A stretch of 64,000 bases of DNA from Halomonas sp. YLGW01 (GCF_014840935.1 NZ_CP062005.1:2542001-2606000), one strand, 5' to 3'; shown: positions 8,517 to 17,898, numbered from the stretch's first letter. Notes: generated by a model not told the origin, from the letters alone. Made by a program: numbers and translations.

Positions 8517-8978
8517 ATGGCCAACACGCCAGGCAGGACCCTCAAGAACTGCTCCTGGGCAGTCGGCCTGCTGATGCTGCTACTGTGCGGCGGCACGGCC
8601 CATGCCGAGGACCTGTCCCTCGAGCATCCGCGGCTTCGCCTGCTGCCGGGAGACATGCCTGGAGCCGGCTACTTCCTGCTCCACAACCGCAGCGAGGCGC
8701 CCGTGACGCTGATCGGCGCCCGGACCGATGCCTTCCGGCATACCGAGCTGCACATGAGCATGGAGACAGACGGCATGGCCCACATGCATGAGGTGCAAAG
8801 CCTCGAGGTGGCGGCCGGTGACAGCCTCGCATTGGCGCCCAAGGGCTATCACCTAATGTTCATGAAGCGTGTCGATCCGCTGACCGTCGGGGATGAGGTC
8901 GAGGTCGAGCTGCTCTTCGAGGACCGTCCGCCATTGCCGGCGACCTTCCAGGTCGTCTCTCCCATCGCCATGCACTGA
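8517..8978 (+). CDS. periplasmic copper chaperone PCu(A)C
   Basis: A 153-residue protein with a signal peptide (cleavage after A-H-A near residue 30) and a cupredoxin-like domain. It contains the complete copper-binding pattern H-(M)-x10-M-x21-H-x-M: H79, M90, H112 and M114. PCu(A)C proteins carry Cu(I) in the periplasm and help load the CuA site of cytochrome c oxidases or supply Sco. The downstream Sco gene supports that role. The ATG at 8517 has GGAG 9 bases upstream; an ATG at 8502 is also in frame but has no ribosome site. Confidence 0.9.
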   Translation: MANTPGRTLKNCSWAVGLLMLLLCGGTAHAEDLSLEHPRLRLLPGDMPGAGYFLLHNRSEAPVTLIGARTDAFRHTELHMSMETDGMAHMHEVQSLEVAAGDSLALAPKGYHLMFMKRVDPLTVGDEVEVELLFEDRPPLPATFQVVSPIAMH

Positions 8979-8995
8979 ACGCCGACAGGAAGGTC

Positions 8996-9577
8996 ATGAT
9001 GCGCAACTGGCTCCTCCCGATCCTGGTCTCGCTGTCGCTGGCGGGCTGCAGCGATCCCAACTGGCACGCCACGGACATCTCCGAGGTCATGCCCGCCCTC
9101 GACCTGAGCCTGGTGAACGAGGACGGCAAACCGGTCGAGGAAGACGATTTCCTCGGCACCACCACCCTGCTCTATTTCGGCTATACCCACTGCCCGGATG
9201 TCTGCCCGACCTCCCTCGCCCGGCTGACGGCCGCCATCAAGAAGCTCGATGAGCCAGACCGCGACGACGTCCAGGTGCTGTTCGTCTCGGTGGACCCTGA
9301 GCGCGACACGCCGGCGGTGCTCAAGCGCTATACCGATGTGTTCGGGCCGCAGTTCATCGGCCTGACCGGCACCACCGCGCAACTCCATGCCCTGACCAAT
9401 CGCTACCGGATCAGCTACAGCTACGGGGAAGAAGACGCCAACGGCAACTACGACGTCTCGCACTCCAGCGGCATCTTCGCCTTCGACAGCGAGGGCCAGG
9501 CCCGCCTGCTGATGCGCGACAGCGACCCCATCGACACGCTGGTCAGCGATATCCGACGCCTGATCGCACAGGGGTAG
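8996..9577 (+). CDS. Sco1/SenC family copper protein
   Basis: A 193-residue lipoprotein (lipobox L-A-G-C with lipidated C18) with a thioredoxin-like fold. The metal and redox residues are present: C66-P-D-V-C70 and H156 in V-S-H-S-S-G. Sco proteins deliver copper to, or reduce, the CuA site of haem-copper oxidases; with the PCu(A)C gene 17 bases upstream they form a natural pair. The cyo quinol oxidase further along lacks CuA, so the client oxidase is probably encoded elsewhere. Two adjacent ATGs (8996, 8999) share an AGGAAGG ribosome site. Confidence 0.9.
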   Translation: MMRNWLLPILVSLSLAGCSDPNWHATDISEVMPALDLSLVNEDGKPVEEDDFLGTTTLLYFGYTHCPDVCPTSLARLTAAIKKLDEPDRDDVQVLFVSVDPERDTPAVLKRYTDVFGPQFIGLTGTTAQLHALTNRYRISYSYGEEDANGNYDVSHSSGIFAFDSEGQARLLMRDSDPIDTLVSDIRRLIAQG

Positions 9578-9643
9578 GCGCAACCTTGGCCCAAGGATGA
9601 ACGACGCTGCCATCCTTTTTGCCGACGATCCCCCCAGGGTGGC

Positions 9644-9675
9644 AAAAAACGGCAGTGGCATCGCCGCCACTGCCG
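9644..9675 (-). terminator. hairpin terminator pointing left in the sco/eamA gap
   Basis: A perfect 10-base stem (9650-9659 with 9666-9675) has a six-base loop and is followed, in leftward reading, by six T (A tract 9644-9649). No leftward gene lies just upstream of it. A competing pairing, TTTTTGCC at 9616-9623 with GGCAAAAA at 9641-9648, overlaps its tail. The rest of the 245-base gap shows no gene. Confidence 0.6.
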
Positions 9676-9822
9676 AGCTGTCTAATAATATCCATCAGCC
9701 TTTCAAACTAGATTCTGTCGCGAGTTCTCGCCTCTGCCTCCGAGCCGGTGCTTTGGTCGACCTCGCCTTCCCCTGGGGCGGCGTCGCCCGTACTCTGCCT
9801 GCCCTGCCGACAAGGATGCCGA

Positions 9823-10713
9823 ATGTCTCCCACCGATACACTGCGCATGATCCTGCTCTCCACCCTATGGGGCATGTCGTTCATCTTCATGCGGGTGGCG
9901 GTGCCGGAATTCGGCCCGGTGTCCTTGATCCTGGTGCGCATGGGGGTGGGCGCCCTGCTGCTGATGCCACTGTTGCTGGGGGCGGGCTACCTGCGCCTGG
10001 TGTGGGAGAACAAGGGACGCCTGTTGCTGCTGGGACTGGTGAGCCATGTGCTGCCGTTCTCCCTGCTGGCCCTGGCGACCACCCGGCTGGAGGCAGGCTT
10101 CACCTCATTGATCAACGCCACCACACCGATCTTCACCGCCCTGCTGGGTGCGCTGTTCTTCACCACACCGGTGCAGCGCCAGCAGTACCTGGGGCTCGCC
10201 CTGGCCTTCTTGGGTGTCTATGTGCTGTCGGCCAATCGGCTGGATTTCGCCCTGGGCGGGGACGGCTGGTTCATCCTCTCGGCCCTCGGCGCCACCTTCT
10301 GCTATGGGGTGGCCGGCAACTATTCGAAGACCCATCTGGCACACCTGCCCGTGCGCGTGCTGGCGGCGGGCAGCACCGCCATGTCGTCGCTGCTGCTGCT
10401 GATTCCCGGCCTGCTGCTGTGGCCGGCCGAGCCGATCGGCGCCGTGGCCTGGGGCAACGGCCTGGCGCTGGCGACGTTCAGCACCGCCCTGGCCTTTCTG
10501 CTCTTCTTCGGCCTGTTGTCGAGTGCCGGCGCCACCGCGACCTCGACGGTCACCTTCCTGGTGCCGGTGAGTGCGCTGCTGTGGGGCTATCTACTGCTCG
10601 GCGAGGCACTCGATCTGCAGATACTCGCCGGCATGGCGATTACCCTGATCGGTACCGCCATCGCCACGCGCATGATCCGGTGGGAACGACTGACCACCCT
10701 CCTCAAGCCATGA
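9823..10713 (+). CDS. EamA/DMT-family transporter
   Basis: A 296-residue membrane protein with ten predicted helices in two EamA repeats. The first begins L-L-S-T-L-W-G-M-S-F and ends with V-Y-V-L-S-A-N; the second ends L-L-L-G-E-A-L-D, the usual pattern of this drug/metabolite exporter family. Substrates range from amino acids to purines and cannot be inferred here. AAGGA precedes the ATG at 9823 by 6 bases; the longer frame from 9748 adds 25 unconserved residues. Confidence 0.85.
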   Translation: MSPTDTLRMILLSTLWGMSFIFMRVAVPEFGPVSLILVRMGVGALLLMPLLLGAGYLRLVWENKGRLLLLGLVSHVLPFSLLALATTRLEAGFTSLINATTPIFTALLGALFFTTPVQRQQYLGLALAFLGVYVLSANRLDFALGGDGWFILSALGATFCYGVAGNYSKTHLAHLPVRVLAAGSTAMSSLLLLIPGLLLWPAEPIGAVAWGNGLALATFSTALAFLLFFGLLSSAGATATSTVTFLVPVSALLWGYLLLGEALDLQILAGMAITLIGTAIATRMIRWERLTTLLKP

Positions 10714-10748
10714 CGGTCGGGACCATGGCGTGAAAAAACGGCCACCGC

Positions 10749-10784
10749 AAAAATGAACGGCCGTGGTGCGATCACCACGGCCGT
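10749..10784 (-). terminator. terminator of the acyl-CoA oxidation genes
   Basis: A perfect 12-base stem (10757-10768 with 10773-10784) with a CGAT loop is followed leftward by TTCATTTTT. It sits 28 bases beyond the stop of the enoyl-CoA hydratase gene, so it ends that minus-strand unit. It may also block readthrough from the EamA gene. Confidence 0.8.
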
Positions 10785-10812
10785 GAACTGCTAGTTACTC
10801 ATTAGGCGCCGC

Positions 10813-11586
10813 TCAGAAGCTCGGCTTGCGCTTCTCGAGGAAGGCGCTCATGCCTTCCCGCTGTTCACTGCCGGCGAAGCCCAGCGCGAACAGGCTGGTC
10901 TCCAGCGCCAGGGCGCTGTCGAGATCCTGATCCATGCCGTCGTGCACGGCCTGCTTGGCGCTGCGAACCGCCTGGGGACCGTTGCCGGCGAGCTGCTTGG
11001 CGAGGGTCGTGGCGTAGGCCTCGAGCTCGGCCTGGGGCATCACCTGATTGACCAGGCCAATGCGCAGGGCCTCCTCGGCATCGATCTTGCGCCCGGTGGT
11101 GACCAGATCCAGCGCCATGGCGGGACCGACCCGACGCGGTAGGCGCTGGGTGCCACCGAAGCCCGGAATCACGCCGAGCAGCACCTCGGGCTGACCGAAG
11201 ACGGCGTTGTCGCTGGCCACCGCCCAGTCGCAGGCCAGCGCCAGCTCGCAGCCGCCGCCCAGGCAGAAGCCGTTGACCAGCGCCACCACCGGCACCGGCA
11301 GGCGCTCCAGGCGCTTGATGGTGGTCAGCGCCTGGCTGGCGAAGGCGCGAGCCTCCTCCGGGGTCTTGTCGCGCATCTCGGCAATGTCGGCCCCGGCCAC
11401 GAAGGCCTTCTCGCCCTCGCCGGTGATCAGCACCGCCCGCAGGTCGTCGCGCTCCTCCAGATCGTCGAGCACGCCGGCGAGCTCGCGCAGCAGTGCCGAA
11501 TTCAGGGCGTTCAAGGCCTTGGGGCGGTTGAGGGTCAGGCGGGCAATGCCGGCCTCGATGGCCAGGTGGATCGGTGCGTCGTGCAT
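10813..11586 (-). CDS. enoyl-CoA hydratase / crotonase
   Basis: A 257-residue crotonase-fold enzyme with both catalytic glutamates, E114 (G-G-G-C-E-L-A) and E134 (F-G-Q-P-E-V), and the oxyanion-hole segment A-G-A-D-I. It hydrates trans-2-enoyl-CoA to 3-hydroxyacyl-CoA. The short length and neighbours (3-hydroxyacyl-CoA dehydrogenase and acyl-CoA dehydrogenase upstream on the same strand) point to short-chain (C4-type) oxidation. AGGAG is 5 bases from the ATG at 11586. Chain-length preference is inferred. Confidence 0.9.
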   Translation of the reverse strand: MHDAPIHLAIEAGIARLTLNRPKALNALNSALLRELAGVLDDLEERDDLRAVLITGEGEKAFVAGADIAEMRDKTPEEARAFASQALTTIKRLERLPVPVVALVNGFCLGGGCELALACDWAVASDNAVFGQPEVLLGVIPGFGGTQRLPRRVGPAMALDLVTTGRKIDAEEALRIGLVNQVMPQAELEAYATTLAKQLAGNGPQAVRSAKQAVHDGMDQDLDSALALETSLFALGFAGSEQREGMSAFLEKRKPSF

Positions 11587-11723
11587 GATGACTCCTGTGC
11601 GGTGAGACTCGCCCCCGGTCGTCGAGGGCCGATGCCTCCCAACCTAGCAAGCGCTCGGTTGGCAGACGATCCCACCTTTGGCGGGCGGGTGGAAATAACC
11701 AGAGGCTGGCAAGCGGGGCGGTT

Positions 11724-12572
11724 TCACTCGTAGACGTGGAAACCGCGGCCGCTCTTGCGGCCCAGGTAGCCCGCCGCCACCATCCGCTTGAGCAGCGGGC
11801 AGGGACGGTACTTGGGATCGCCGAAGCCGTCCTGCAGCACCTCCATGATGGCAAGACAGACATCCAGACCGATCAGATCGGCGAGCTTCAGCGGGCCCAT
11901 GGGGTGCGCGGCGCCGAGCTGCATGGCCGCATCGATGGCCTCGGGGCTGGCGGCGCCCTCCTGCACCAGGAAGGCGGCCTCGTTGATCATCGGCACCAGC
12001 AGGCGGTTGACGGCGAAGCCCGGGGAATCGGCGATGGCGACCGGGGTCTTGCCCAGCGCCTCGGTGAGTTGCTCGATCTTGGCGACGGTGGCGTCACTGG
12101 TCTGTTCGGCACGAATCACCTCGACCAGCCCCAGCACCGGCACCGGGTTGAAGAAGTGCATGCCCACCACCCGTTCGGGGCGCTCGCACACCGCCGCGAG
12201 ACGCGTCAGCGACAGCGAGGAGGTATTCGAGGCGAGAATGGCCTCATGGTTCAGATGGCTCAGCTCGCCAAAGAGCTTCTCCTTGAGTGCCGGGTCTTCC
12301 GGGGCGGCCTCGATGATCACCTCGCGATCGCGCAGGCTATCGAGGCTGGTGGTCAGGGTGAGGCGTCCAAGCGCCGACTCACGATCCTCGTCGCGCAACT
12401 TGTCCTTGTCGACCAGCCGGGTCAGGCCCTTGCCGATCTTCTCGCGGGCGCTTGCCAGGGCATCGTCGCTGACGTCGAACAACGCGACCTGATGATGACT
12501 GGTGATCAGCACCTGGGCGATGCCCTGGCCCATGGTGCCGGCGCCGACGACGCCGATGCGGGTGATACTCAT
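11724..12572 (-). CDS. 3-hydroxybutyryl-CoA dehydrogenase
   Basis: A 282-residue NAD(P)-dependent enzyme with the Rossmann motif G-A-G-T-M-G at residues 10-15, the catalytic His in M-H-F-F-N-P-V, and a closing P-M-G-P-L-x-L-x-D-L-x-G-L-D segment of the C-terminal helical domain. The length matches the classical single-function Hbd/PaaH enzymes (280-285), unlike the long fused FadB. It oxidises 3-hydroxyacyl-CoA to the 3-keto form between the hydratase and a thiolase that is not in this window. The ATG at 12572 has GGAG 9 bases upstream; a second ATG at 12587 is in frame. Confidence 0.9.
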   Translation of the reverse strand: MSITRIGVVGAGTMGQGIAQVLITSHHQVALFDVSDDALASAREKIGKGLTRLVDKDKLRDEDRESALGRLTLTTSLDSLRDREVIIEAAPEDPALKEKLFGELSHLNHEAILASNTSSLSLTRLAAVCERPERVVGMHFFNPVPVLGLVEVIRAEQTSDATVAKIEQLTEALGKTPVAIADSPGFAVNRLLVPMINEAAFLVQEGAASPEAIDAAMQLGAAHPMGPLKLADLIGLDVCLAIMEVLQDGFGDPKYRPCPLLKRMVAAGYLGRKSGRGFHVYE

Positions 12573-12705
12573 GCTGAGGGTCTCCATGATCCCGCCACGG
12601 CTGGCAGCGGCTGCCGCCCGCGGCGCTAAAAGAAGGGAGTCGGCGAGCCTCGCCCGCCGCCCGGTCGTCTCTAGCCTACCTCGCCTGAAAGAATGCTGCA
12701 GGTGC

Positions 12706-14511
12706 TCAGTGGTCGATACCGACCAGGGCGAGGCTATCGATGCCCGCCTCGATCACCGCGCGGTTGGCGCGACCCACGGGCAGCCAGTGGCGCAGGGCGA
12801 AGTCGGCACTTACCAACTTGTCACGATAGAAGGCCCAATCGTCGGTGCCTGCGGCGAGGGCGTCCTGAGCCACCAACGCGGCCTGCCCCATCTGCCAGGC
12901 ACACAGCACATGGCCGGCCAGCTGCAGGAAGGGGGTGGCATAGGCCTGGACGGCATCCGTCCCCTGGTCGGCATCCCGGCCAGCCGCGAGCACCACTGCC
13001 TTGGCGGCCCTCAGGTCCATGGCCCCCCCCCTCAGGGCAACCCCCTGGGCGGTCAGTTCGGGGGTATCGGCGAGGCGCGCGGCGGTGGCCACGACCTCGT
13101 CGATCAGGGCGTCGAGGGCGGCGCCATCGTCCCGGGCCAGCTTGCGCCCAGCGAGGTCCAGGGCCTGGATGCCGTTGGTGCCCTCGTAGATGGGGGCGAT
13201 GCGGGCGTCGCGCCACAGCTGGGCGGCACCGGTTTCCTCCACGTAGCCCATGCCACCATGCACCTGAATGCCCAGCGAGGCGATATCCACGGCCTGGTCG
13301 GTGGAGAACGCCTTGACCACCGGAATCAGCAGGTCCACCCGCGACTGAGCGGCCTCGCGGGTCGCGGCGTCGCCATGATGACGGGCGCGGTCCATCTGCG
13401 CCGCACAATAGAGCGCCAGGGCGCGCAGGGCATCGGTGCGCGCCCGCATCGAGCGCAGCATGCGGCGCACGTCGAAGTGATCGATGATAGCGGTCGACTC
13501 GCCGCCACGAACCCCGGGCGCACGGCCCTGGCGGCGCTCAGCGGCGTAGGCCAGGGCCTGCTGGGTGGCCCGTTCGGCGACGCCGATGCCTTGGATGCCG
13601 ACCTTGTGGCGGGCCTCGTTCATCATCGTGAACATGTGGTTGAGCCCGCGCCCAAGCTCTCCGACCCGATAGCCGATGGCGCCCTCGCCTTCGCCGAAGA
13701 TCAGGGTACAGGTGGGCGAGCCGTGGATGCCGAGCTTGTGCTCGATCGAGGCGCAGATGACGTCGTTGCGTGCGCCCAGGGTGCCATCCTCCTCGACCAG
13801 GAACTTGGGCACCAGGAACAGCGAGATGCCCTTGTTGCCCTCAGGCGCGTCCGGGGTGCGCGCCAGCACCAGATGGAGGATGTTCTCGGCGGCCTCGTGC
13901 TCGCCCCAGGTGATGTAGATCTTCTGGCCGTGCAGGCGATAGTGCTCGCCCTCGTTTTCGGCGCAGGGGATGGCCCGGGTGCGCACCCGGGATAGGTCCG
14001 AGCCGGCCTGGGGCTCGGTGAGGTTCATGGTGCCGGTCCAGCTGCCGTCGATCAGCTTGGGCAGAAAGCGGGCCTTGAGGTCATCGCTACCGTGATGCGA
14101 AAGCGCCTCGATGGCGCCGGCGGTGAGCATCGGACACAGGCCAAGCGCCATGTTGGCGCCGTGCAGCATTTCCTGGACGGCACTCGCTGCCACCTCGGGC
14201 AGGCCCTGGCCGCCCTCGGCCTCGGCCACGACGATGCCGTTCCAGCCACCCTCGGCATAGGCCTGATAGGCCTCGATGAAGCCGTCGGGCACCGTCACGC
14301 TCCCATCCGGCTGGCGGCGACAGCCCTGGCGGTCGCCGGAGAGATTGAGCGGCGCCCAGACCTCAGCCGCCAGCCGGGCGGCCTCTTCCAGCACGGCGTC
14401 GAGCAGCTCGGGGCTGGTGTCCTCGAAGCCCGGCAGGGCGAGGGAGGCGTGCTCGAGGAGTTCCTCGAGCACGAAGCGGGTGTCGCGCAACGGAGCGTGA
14501 TAGGGCGTCAT
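12706..14511 (-). CDS. acyl-CoA dehydrogenase (long form with C-terminal extension)
   Basis: About 601 residues, the size of the bacterial acyl-CoA dehydrogenases that carry an extra C-terminal domain of around 120 residues. The N-terminus Y-x-A-P-L-R-D-x-R-F-V-L is typical of that group. The flavin-binding T-E-P-Q-A-G-S-D-L and the catalytic-Glu region Y-E-G-T-N-G-I-Q-A-L are present. It introduces the first double bond of beta-oxidation using FAD. Downstream on the same strand are the dehydrogenase and hydratase for the next steps. Two in-frame ATGs (14520 and 14511) exist; the second has the better ribosome spacing. Confidence 0.88.
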   Translation of the reverse strand: MTPYHAPLRDTRFVLEELLEHASLALPGFEDTSPELLDAVLEEAARLAAEVWAPLNLSGDRQGCRRQPDGSVTVPDGFIEAYQAYAEGGWNGIVVAEAEGGQGLPEVAASAVQEMLHGANMALGLCPMLTAGAIEALSHHGSDDLKARFLPKLIDGSWTGTMNLTEPQAGSDLSRVRTRAIPCAENEGEHYRLHGQKIYITWGEHEAAENILHLVLARTPDAPEGNKGISLFLVPKFLVEEDGTLGARNDVICASIEHKLGIHGSPTCTLIFGEGEGAIGYRVGELGRGLNHMFTMMNEARHKVGIQGIGVAERATQQALAYAAERRQGRAPGVRGGESTAIIDHFDVRRMLRSMRARTDALRALALYCAAQMDRARHHGDAATREAAQSRVDLLIPVVKAFSTDQAVDIASLGIQVHGGMGYVEETGAAQLWRDARIAPIYEGTNGIQALDLAGRKLARDDGAALDALIDEVVATAARLADTPELTAQGVALRGGAMDLRAAKAVVLAAGRDADQGTDAVQAYATPFLQLAGHVLCAWQMGQAALVAQDALAAGTDDWAFYRDKLVSADFALRHWLPVGRANRAVIEAGIDSLALVGIDH

Positions 14512-14606
14512 CGCGGGCATCTCTTTGGAGAAAGGTTCTCCGCGATAGTAGGTGGGCGGCCGCGGCCCGAGCCATTAGGCGAAAGCCGCAGCGACTGACG
14601 CTTGCG

Positions 14607-16070
14607 TCACCGCGCGATCGCCGCGGCCCCGTGCCGAGCCTGCTCGGCGTCGTCGGGCGTGTCACTTGTCTCTTCATGAGAGACGTCTTGAGGCTCGCGT
14701 TGGAGCTCACCCTGCGGGCCTGCATCGTCGTAGTAGGCGATATGTGCCTCATCGGCCGGCGGCGGGCCGACGATAGGCTCGGCGACGGGCACGTCAGGCA
14801 CCGCTGCGGATAGATCCTCGAGGTACTCGTGCTCGACGGCCCCCTGGACCAGCGCGTCGGTGACCCCCAGCTCCGCCCCCGCCAGGGTCTGGGTCTGGGT
14901 GGCCACGAAGGGTGCCATCGGCAGCGGCGCCGGGCGCACGCTGCGACGCCAGACGAAGAAGCCGACCAGCCCCAGCCCCATGGCGCCCATCGACCAGAAC
15001 AGGCCACCATCGCCGAGCGCCGCCATCACCGGGGTGATCAGCGGCGGGCTGACCGTGGACCCCAGGGCATTGATCAGCAGAAGGCCCTGGCTCATGCGCA
15101 CCAGGGCGCCGGCCGGGGCCCGGTCGGCGGCATGACTGACTGCGACCGGGTACAGCGAGAAGACCCCGCCGCCGAGCAGGAACAAGAGCCCGGCCACCAG
15201 CCACGGGTCGCCCGGCACCAGCAGCAGCGCCATCGACAGCCCCGCCGTACAGGCGCCGATGATGATCAGCACCAGCTGGCGATCGTGCTTGTCCGACCAG
15301 CGTCCGATCGGGTACTGCAGCAGCATGGCCCCGAGCACCACCACCGCCATCATCTGGCCGACCTGAGCGACCCCCAGGCCGCTGCGCTGCAGGTAAAGCG
15401 GCAGCAGGCTATAGACCGCCGCCACCACCAGCCCCGAGCCGAAGCAGCCCATCACCCCGGTGGGCGTCAGGGTGACCAGGCGCAGCGGCGACAGGGGCTC
15501 GGCCTGCTCGATCAGCGGCGAGACCCGCGGAATCATCGCCATCGGCAGCACCGACAGCGAGGCCAGCATGCCGACCACCATGAAGGGCGCCGCATCGCTC
15601 ATGGCATTGGTCGCCCCGAGCAGCAGCTGGCCGAGTACCCCGGCGGCGTAAAGGGCGATCATGTACATGGCCAGCAGGCGCCCCCGCACCTTGGTGTCGG
15701 CACCGGCCAGCAGCCAGCTCTCGATGACCAGATAGACGCCCACGGTGGCCCAGCCACCGATCAGGCGCAGCACGAACCAGCCGACCGGATCGAGCCACAG
15801 GCCCTGCAGCAGCACGGTAACCGCCACCAACGAGGCGAAGCAGCCATAGGCGCGGATATGGCCGATGCGCAGCAGCAGGCGATCGTTGAACAGCGCCCCC
15901 AGCGCCAGGCCGATGAAATAGGCCGACGACACCCAGCCGATCACCACGGCAGACTCTCCCGCCGCATCCAGGCGCAGGGTGATCAGGGTGGCCAGGAAGC
16001 CATTGCCGATGCAGAGGATGAACAGCCCTAGCAGGGGCGCCAGAGCCATGGACAACAATTGCCGGGACAT
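14607..16070 (-). CDS. MFS transporter (YcaD-like) with acidic C-terminal tail
   Basis: A 487-residue protein with twelve predicted membrane helices over about residues 1-395 and the MFS loop pattern F-N-D-R-L-L-L-R-I-G-H after helix 2. Overall style matches the YcaD-type efflux carriers (related proteins are about 380-420 residues). The extra 90 residues form a soluble, Asp/Glu/Pro-rich C-terminal tail without a recognised domain, typical of halophile extensions. The substrate is unknown. GAGG is 8 bases before the ATG at 16070. Confidence 0.82.
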   Translation of the reverse strand: MSRQLLSMALAPLLGLFILCIGNGFLATLITLRLDAAGESAVVIGWVSSAYFIGLALGALFNDRLLLRIGHIRAYGCFASLVAVTVLLQGLWLDPVGWFVLRLIGGWATVGVYLVIESWLLAGADTKVRGRLLAMYMIALYAAGVLGQLLLGATNAMSDAAPFMVVGMLASLSVLPMAMIPRVSPLIEQAEPLSPLRLVTLTPTGVMGCFGSGLVVAAVYSLLPLYLQRSGLGVAQVGQMMAVVVLGAMLLQYPIGRWSDKHDRQLVLIIIGACTAGLSMALLLVPGDPWLVAGLLFLLGGGVFSLYPVAVSHAADRAPAGALVRMSQGLLLINALGSTVSPPLITPVMAALGDGGLFWSMGAMGLGLVGFFVWRRSVRPAPLPMAPFVATQTQTLAGAELGVTDALVQGAVEHEYLEDLSAAVPDVPVAEPIVGPPPADEAHIAYYDDAGPQGELQREPQDVSHEETSDTPDDAEQARHGAAAIAR

Positions 16071-16297
16071 GAAGCATGCCTCGCATCTACGAGAGGGAAC
16101 ACCGCCACTCCGGGCGGATGGGGCGCGATATCCATCCTGCAGGCAGGAAACGTCCTGCCACCTCACCCGCAGGCTAGAAGCCACCCGCCGCCGACGCAAT
16201 GCGGGCAATCGCGCGGCGAATATACGCTCGCCCCGTCCCATCGCCAAGCGCTATTTACGCCCCGTTCATGCACGATCACGACACCTTAGCCACACGC

Positions 16298-16957
16298 TTA
16301 GCTGTGCGACTGAGAGGAACGCCTGAGCAGAACGACATCGCGCCCGGGAAAGACCACGTCCATGTCGAGTCGCTTGGCCAGCCAGTGAAAGCTCGCTTCG
16401 CTGAAGAAGCACACATGGGTAGGGTCGAGAATGTAGTGCCAGCTCGCGAAGGCGTCGCGGCTGGTGACGCGCTTGGTCATCAGTCCCAGCCAGCCCCCGG
16501 GGCGCAGCAGGCCGGCCAGACGGGTGATTTCGGCGCCGGGTGCGGCCATGTGCTCGACGACCTCGGTGGCGGTGATGAAGTCATAGGTGCGTGACAGCGG
16601 CGTCGGGTCGGGAGCGAAGTAGGGGTCATAGATCGCCATCGGATGCCCCGCCTCCTCGAACATCACCGAGAGGGTCGGTCCCGGGCCACTGCCGACATCC
16701 AGCCCCTCGGCGCCGGGCGCCAGCCGCGCGAGCAGAGGCGCCTGTAGCCGAGACAGGAAGCGCCGGTAGCCGGCGTCCTCGGGGGAGTTCTGGTGCTGGT
16801 CGTAGACGGCACGCTCGGCGTCGGCGTCCAGGTGCTGATGAGGCGGCACGAAGACCAGCGCACAGACCCGGCACTGCAGATAGTCGCGACGCGCATCCCG
16901 GTGGTAGGGCTCCGCATCGGGGGCGTCGCACAGCGGGCAGGACAGGGGCTGGGTCAT
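16298..16957 (-). CDS. class I SAM-dependent methyltransferase with N-terminal zinc-binding segment
   Basis: A 219-residue protein with an N-terminal CxxC...CxxC cluster (C7, C10, C29, C32) and a methyltransferase domain whose SAM-binding loop reads L-D-V-G-S-G-P-G-P near residue 87. The post-I/II regions (F-I-T-A-T-E-V-V-E-H-M and L-L-R-P-G-G-W-L-G) are those of UbiG/UbiE-like small-molecule methyltransferases. The substrate is not known. It is divergent from the VOC gene, with 71 bases between starts. Confidence 0.82.
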   Translation of the reverse strand: MTQPLSCPLCDAPDAEPYHRDARRDYLQCRVCALVFVPPHQHLDADAERAVYDQHQNSPEDAGYRRFLSRLQAPLLARLAPGAEGLDVGSGPGPTLSVMFEEAGHPMAIYDPYFAPDPTPLSRTYDFITATEVVEHMAAPGAEITRLAGLLRPGGWLGLMTKRVTSRDAFASWHYILDPTHVCFFSEASFHWLAKRLDMDVVFPGRDVVLLRRSSQSHS

Positions 16958-17028
16958 CGTCGTATGCTCATGGAAATTTTCGCCGCCAAGCCTACCCTGT
17001 TCGTTCCGGCGGCCCAAGGAGGAACCCC

Positions 17029-17409
17029 ATGCTGTCAGCTCTGGATCATCTGGTGATCTACGTCGATGACCTGCCCCGCGCGGTGGACTTCTACAGCCGG
17101 GTGCTGGGCATGGACGCCAAGGAGCAGGACGCCGGCCACGCCGACCTGCATCTGGGCACCCTGACCCTGCGCCTGCAACACCCCGATAGCCCGGCCACGC
17201 CCAGGGCGGCGGCCCCCGCCATCGGTGGCATGGAACTGTCCTTCTCAAGCCGCCTGCCGCTCGATGAGGTCGAGCGCCACCTGGCCGCCCTTTCCGTCCC
17301 GGTGGAGCTGGGTCCGGTGGCACGCGAAGGCGGCAAGGGCCCGGTGGACTCGCTCTACCTGCGTGACCCGGAAGGCAACCTGCTGGAGATCAACCGCCCG
17401 CGGCGATGA
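17029..17409 (+). CDS. VOC (glyoxalase/bleomycin resistance) family protein
   Basis: A 126-residue single-unit VOC protein. It has the opening D-H-L-V-I-Y-V-D-D-L-x-x-A-V-D-F-Y-x-x-V-L-G-M and the closing L-Y-L-R-D-P-E-G-N-L-L-E-I, with H7 and the C-terminal Glu as likely metal ligands. Members include glyoxalases, dioxygenases and drug-binding proteins; nothing here fixes the reaction. A full AAGGAGG ribosome site precedes the ATG. Confidence 0.88.
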   Translation: MLSALDHLVIYVDDLPRAVDFYSRVLGMDAKEQDAGHADLHLGTLTLRLQHPDSPATPRAAAPAIGGMELSFSSRLPLDEVERHLAALSVPVELGPVAREGGKGPVDSLYLRDPEGNLLEINRPRR

Positions 17410-17499
17410 TGGCAACGCTGGCCTTGGCGGGTATCATGTTGCCAAGGCTCGCTTTTTCACCCTGATTCACCCCTGACCGTTTCGCTCAAGGACGATGTC

Positions 17500-17892
17500 A
17501 TGCCCCAGACCCCCGCACCCGAGACACCGCCCCAGACACCATCCGAGACGCCCCCCGCGCCTCGAGGAACAGACACCACCATGGCCATGGTGGTCTATGG
17601 CCTCTTCCTGGCCGGCATGGTGATCGGCTTCACGCCGCTGATCGGCGTGGTGATCGCCTACGTCTACCGTGGCAAGGGGCCGGACTGGCTCGAGGCGCAC
17701 TACCGCTACCAGATCCGCACCTTCTGGATCGGCCTGCTCTACGGCATCATTGCCACCGCCCTGGCCCTGGTGGTGATCGGCGTGCCGCTGCTGATCGCCC
17801 TGGCGGTATGGATGATCATCCGCTGCGTGAAGGGCTTCAAGGGCCTGCAGGAGCAGCGCGCGCCGAGCAACGTCACCACCTGGCTGGTCTGA
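17500..17892 (+). CDS. DUF4870-type membrane protein
   Basis: A 130-residue protein with a Pro/Thr-rich cytoplasmic N-terminus of about 27 residues and three predicted membrane helices. The central segment W-L-E-A-H-Y-R-Y-Q-I-R-T-F-W-I is the family hallmark, with a later R-C-V-K-G-F motif. Function is unknown. AAGGA lies before the ATG. It is 6 bases upstream of the acyltransferase gene, so the two are probably cotranscribed. Confidence 0.8.
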   Translation: MPQTPAPETPPQTPSETPPAPRGTDTTMAMVVYGLFLAGMVIGFTPLIGVVIAYVYRGKGPDWLEAHYRYQIRTFWIGLLYGIIATALALVVIGVPLLIALAVWMIIRCVKGFKGLQEQRAPSNVTTWLV

Positions 17893-17898
17893 TCCGCG

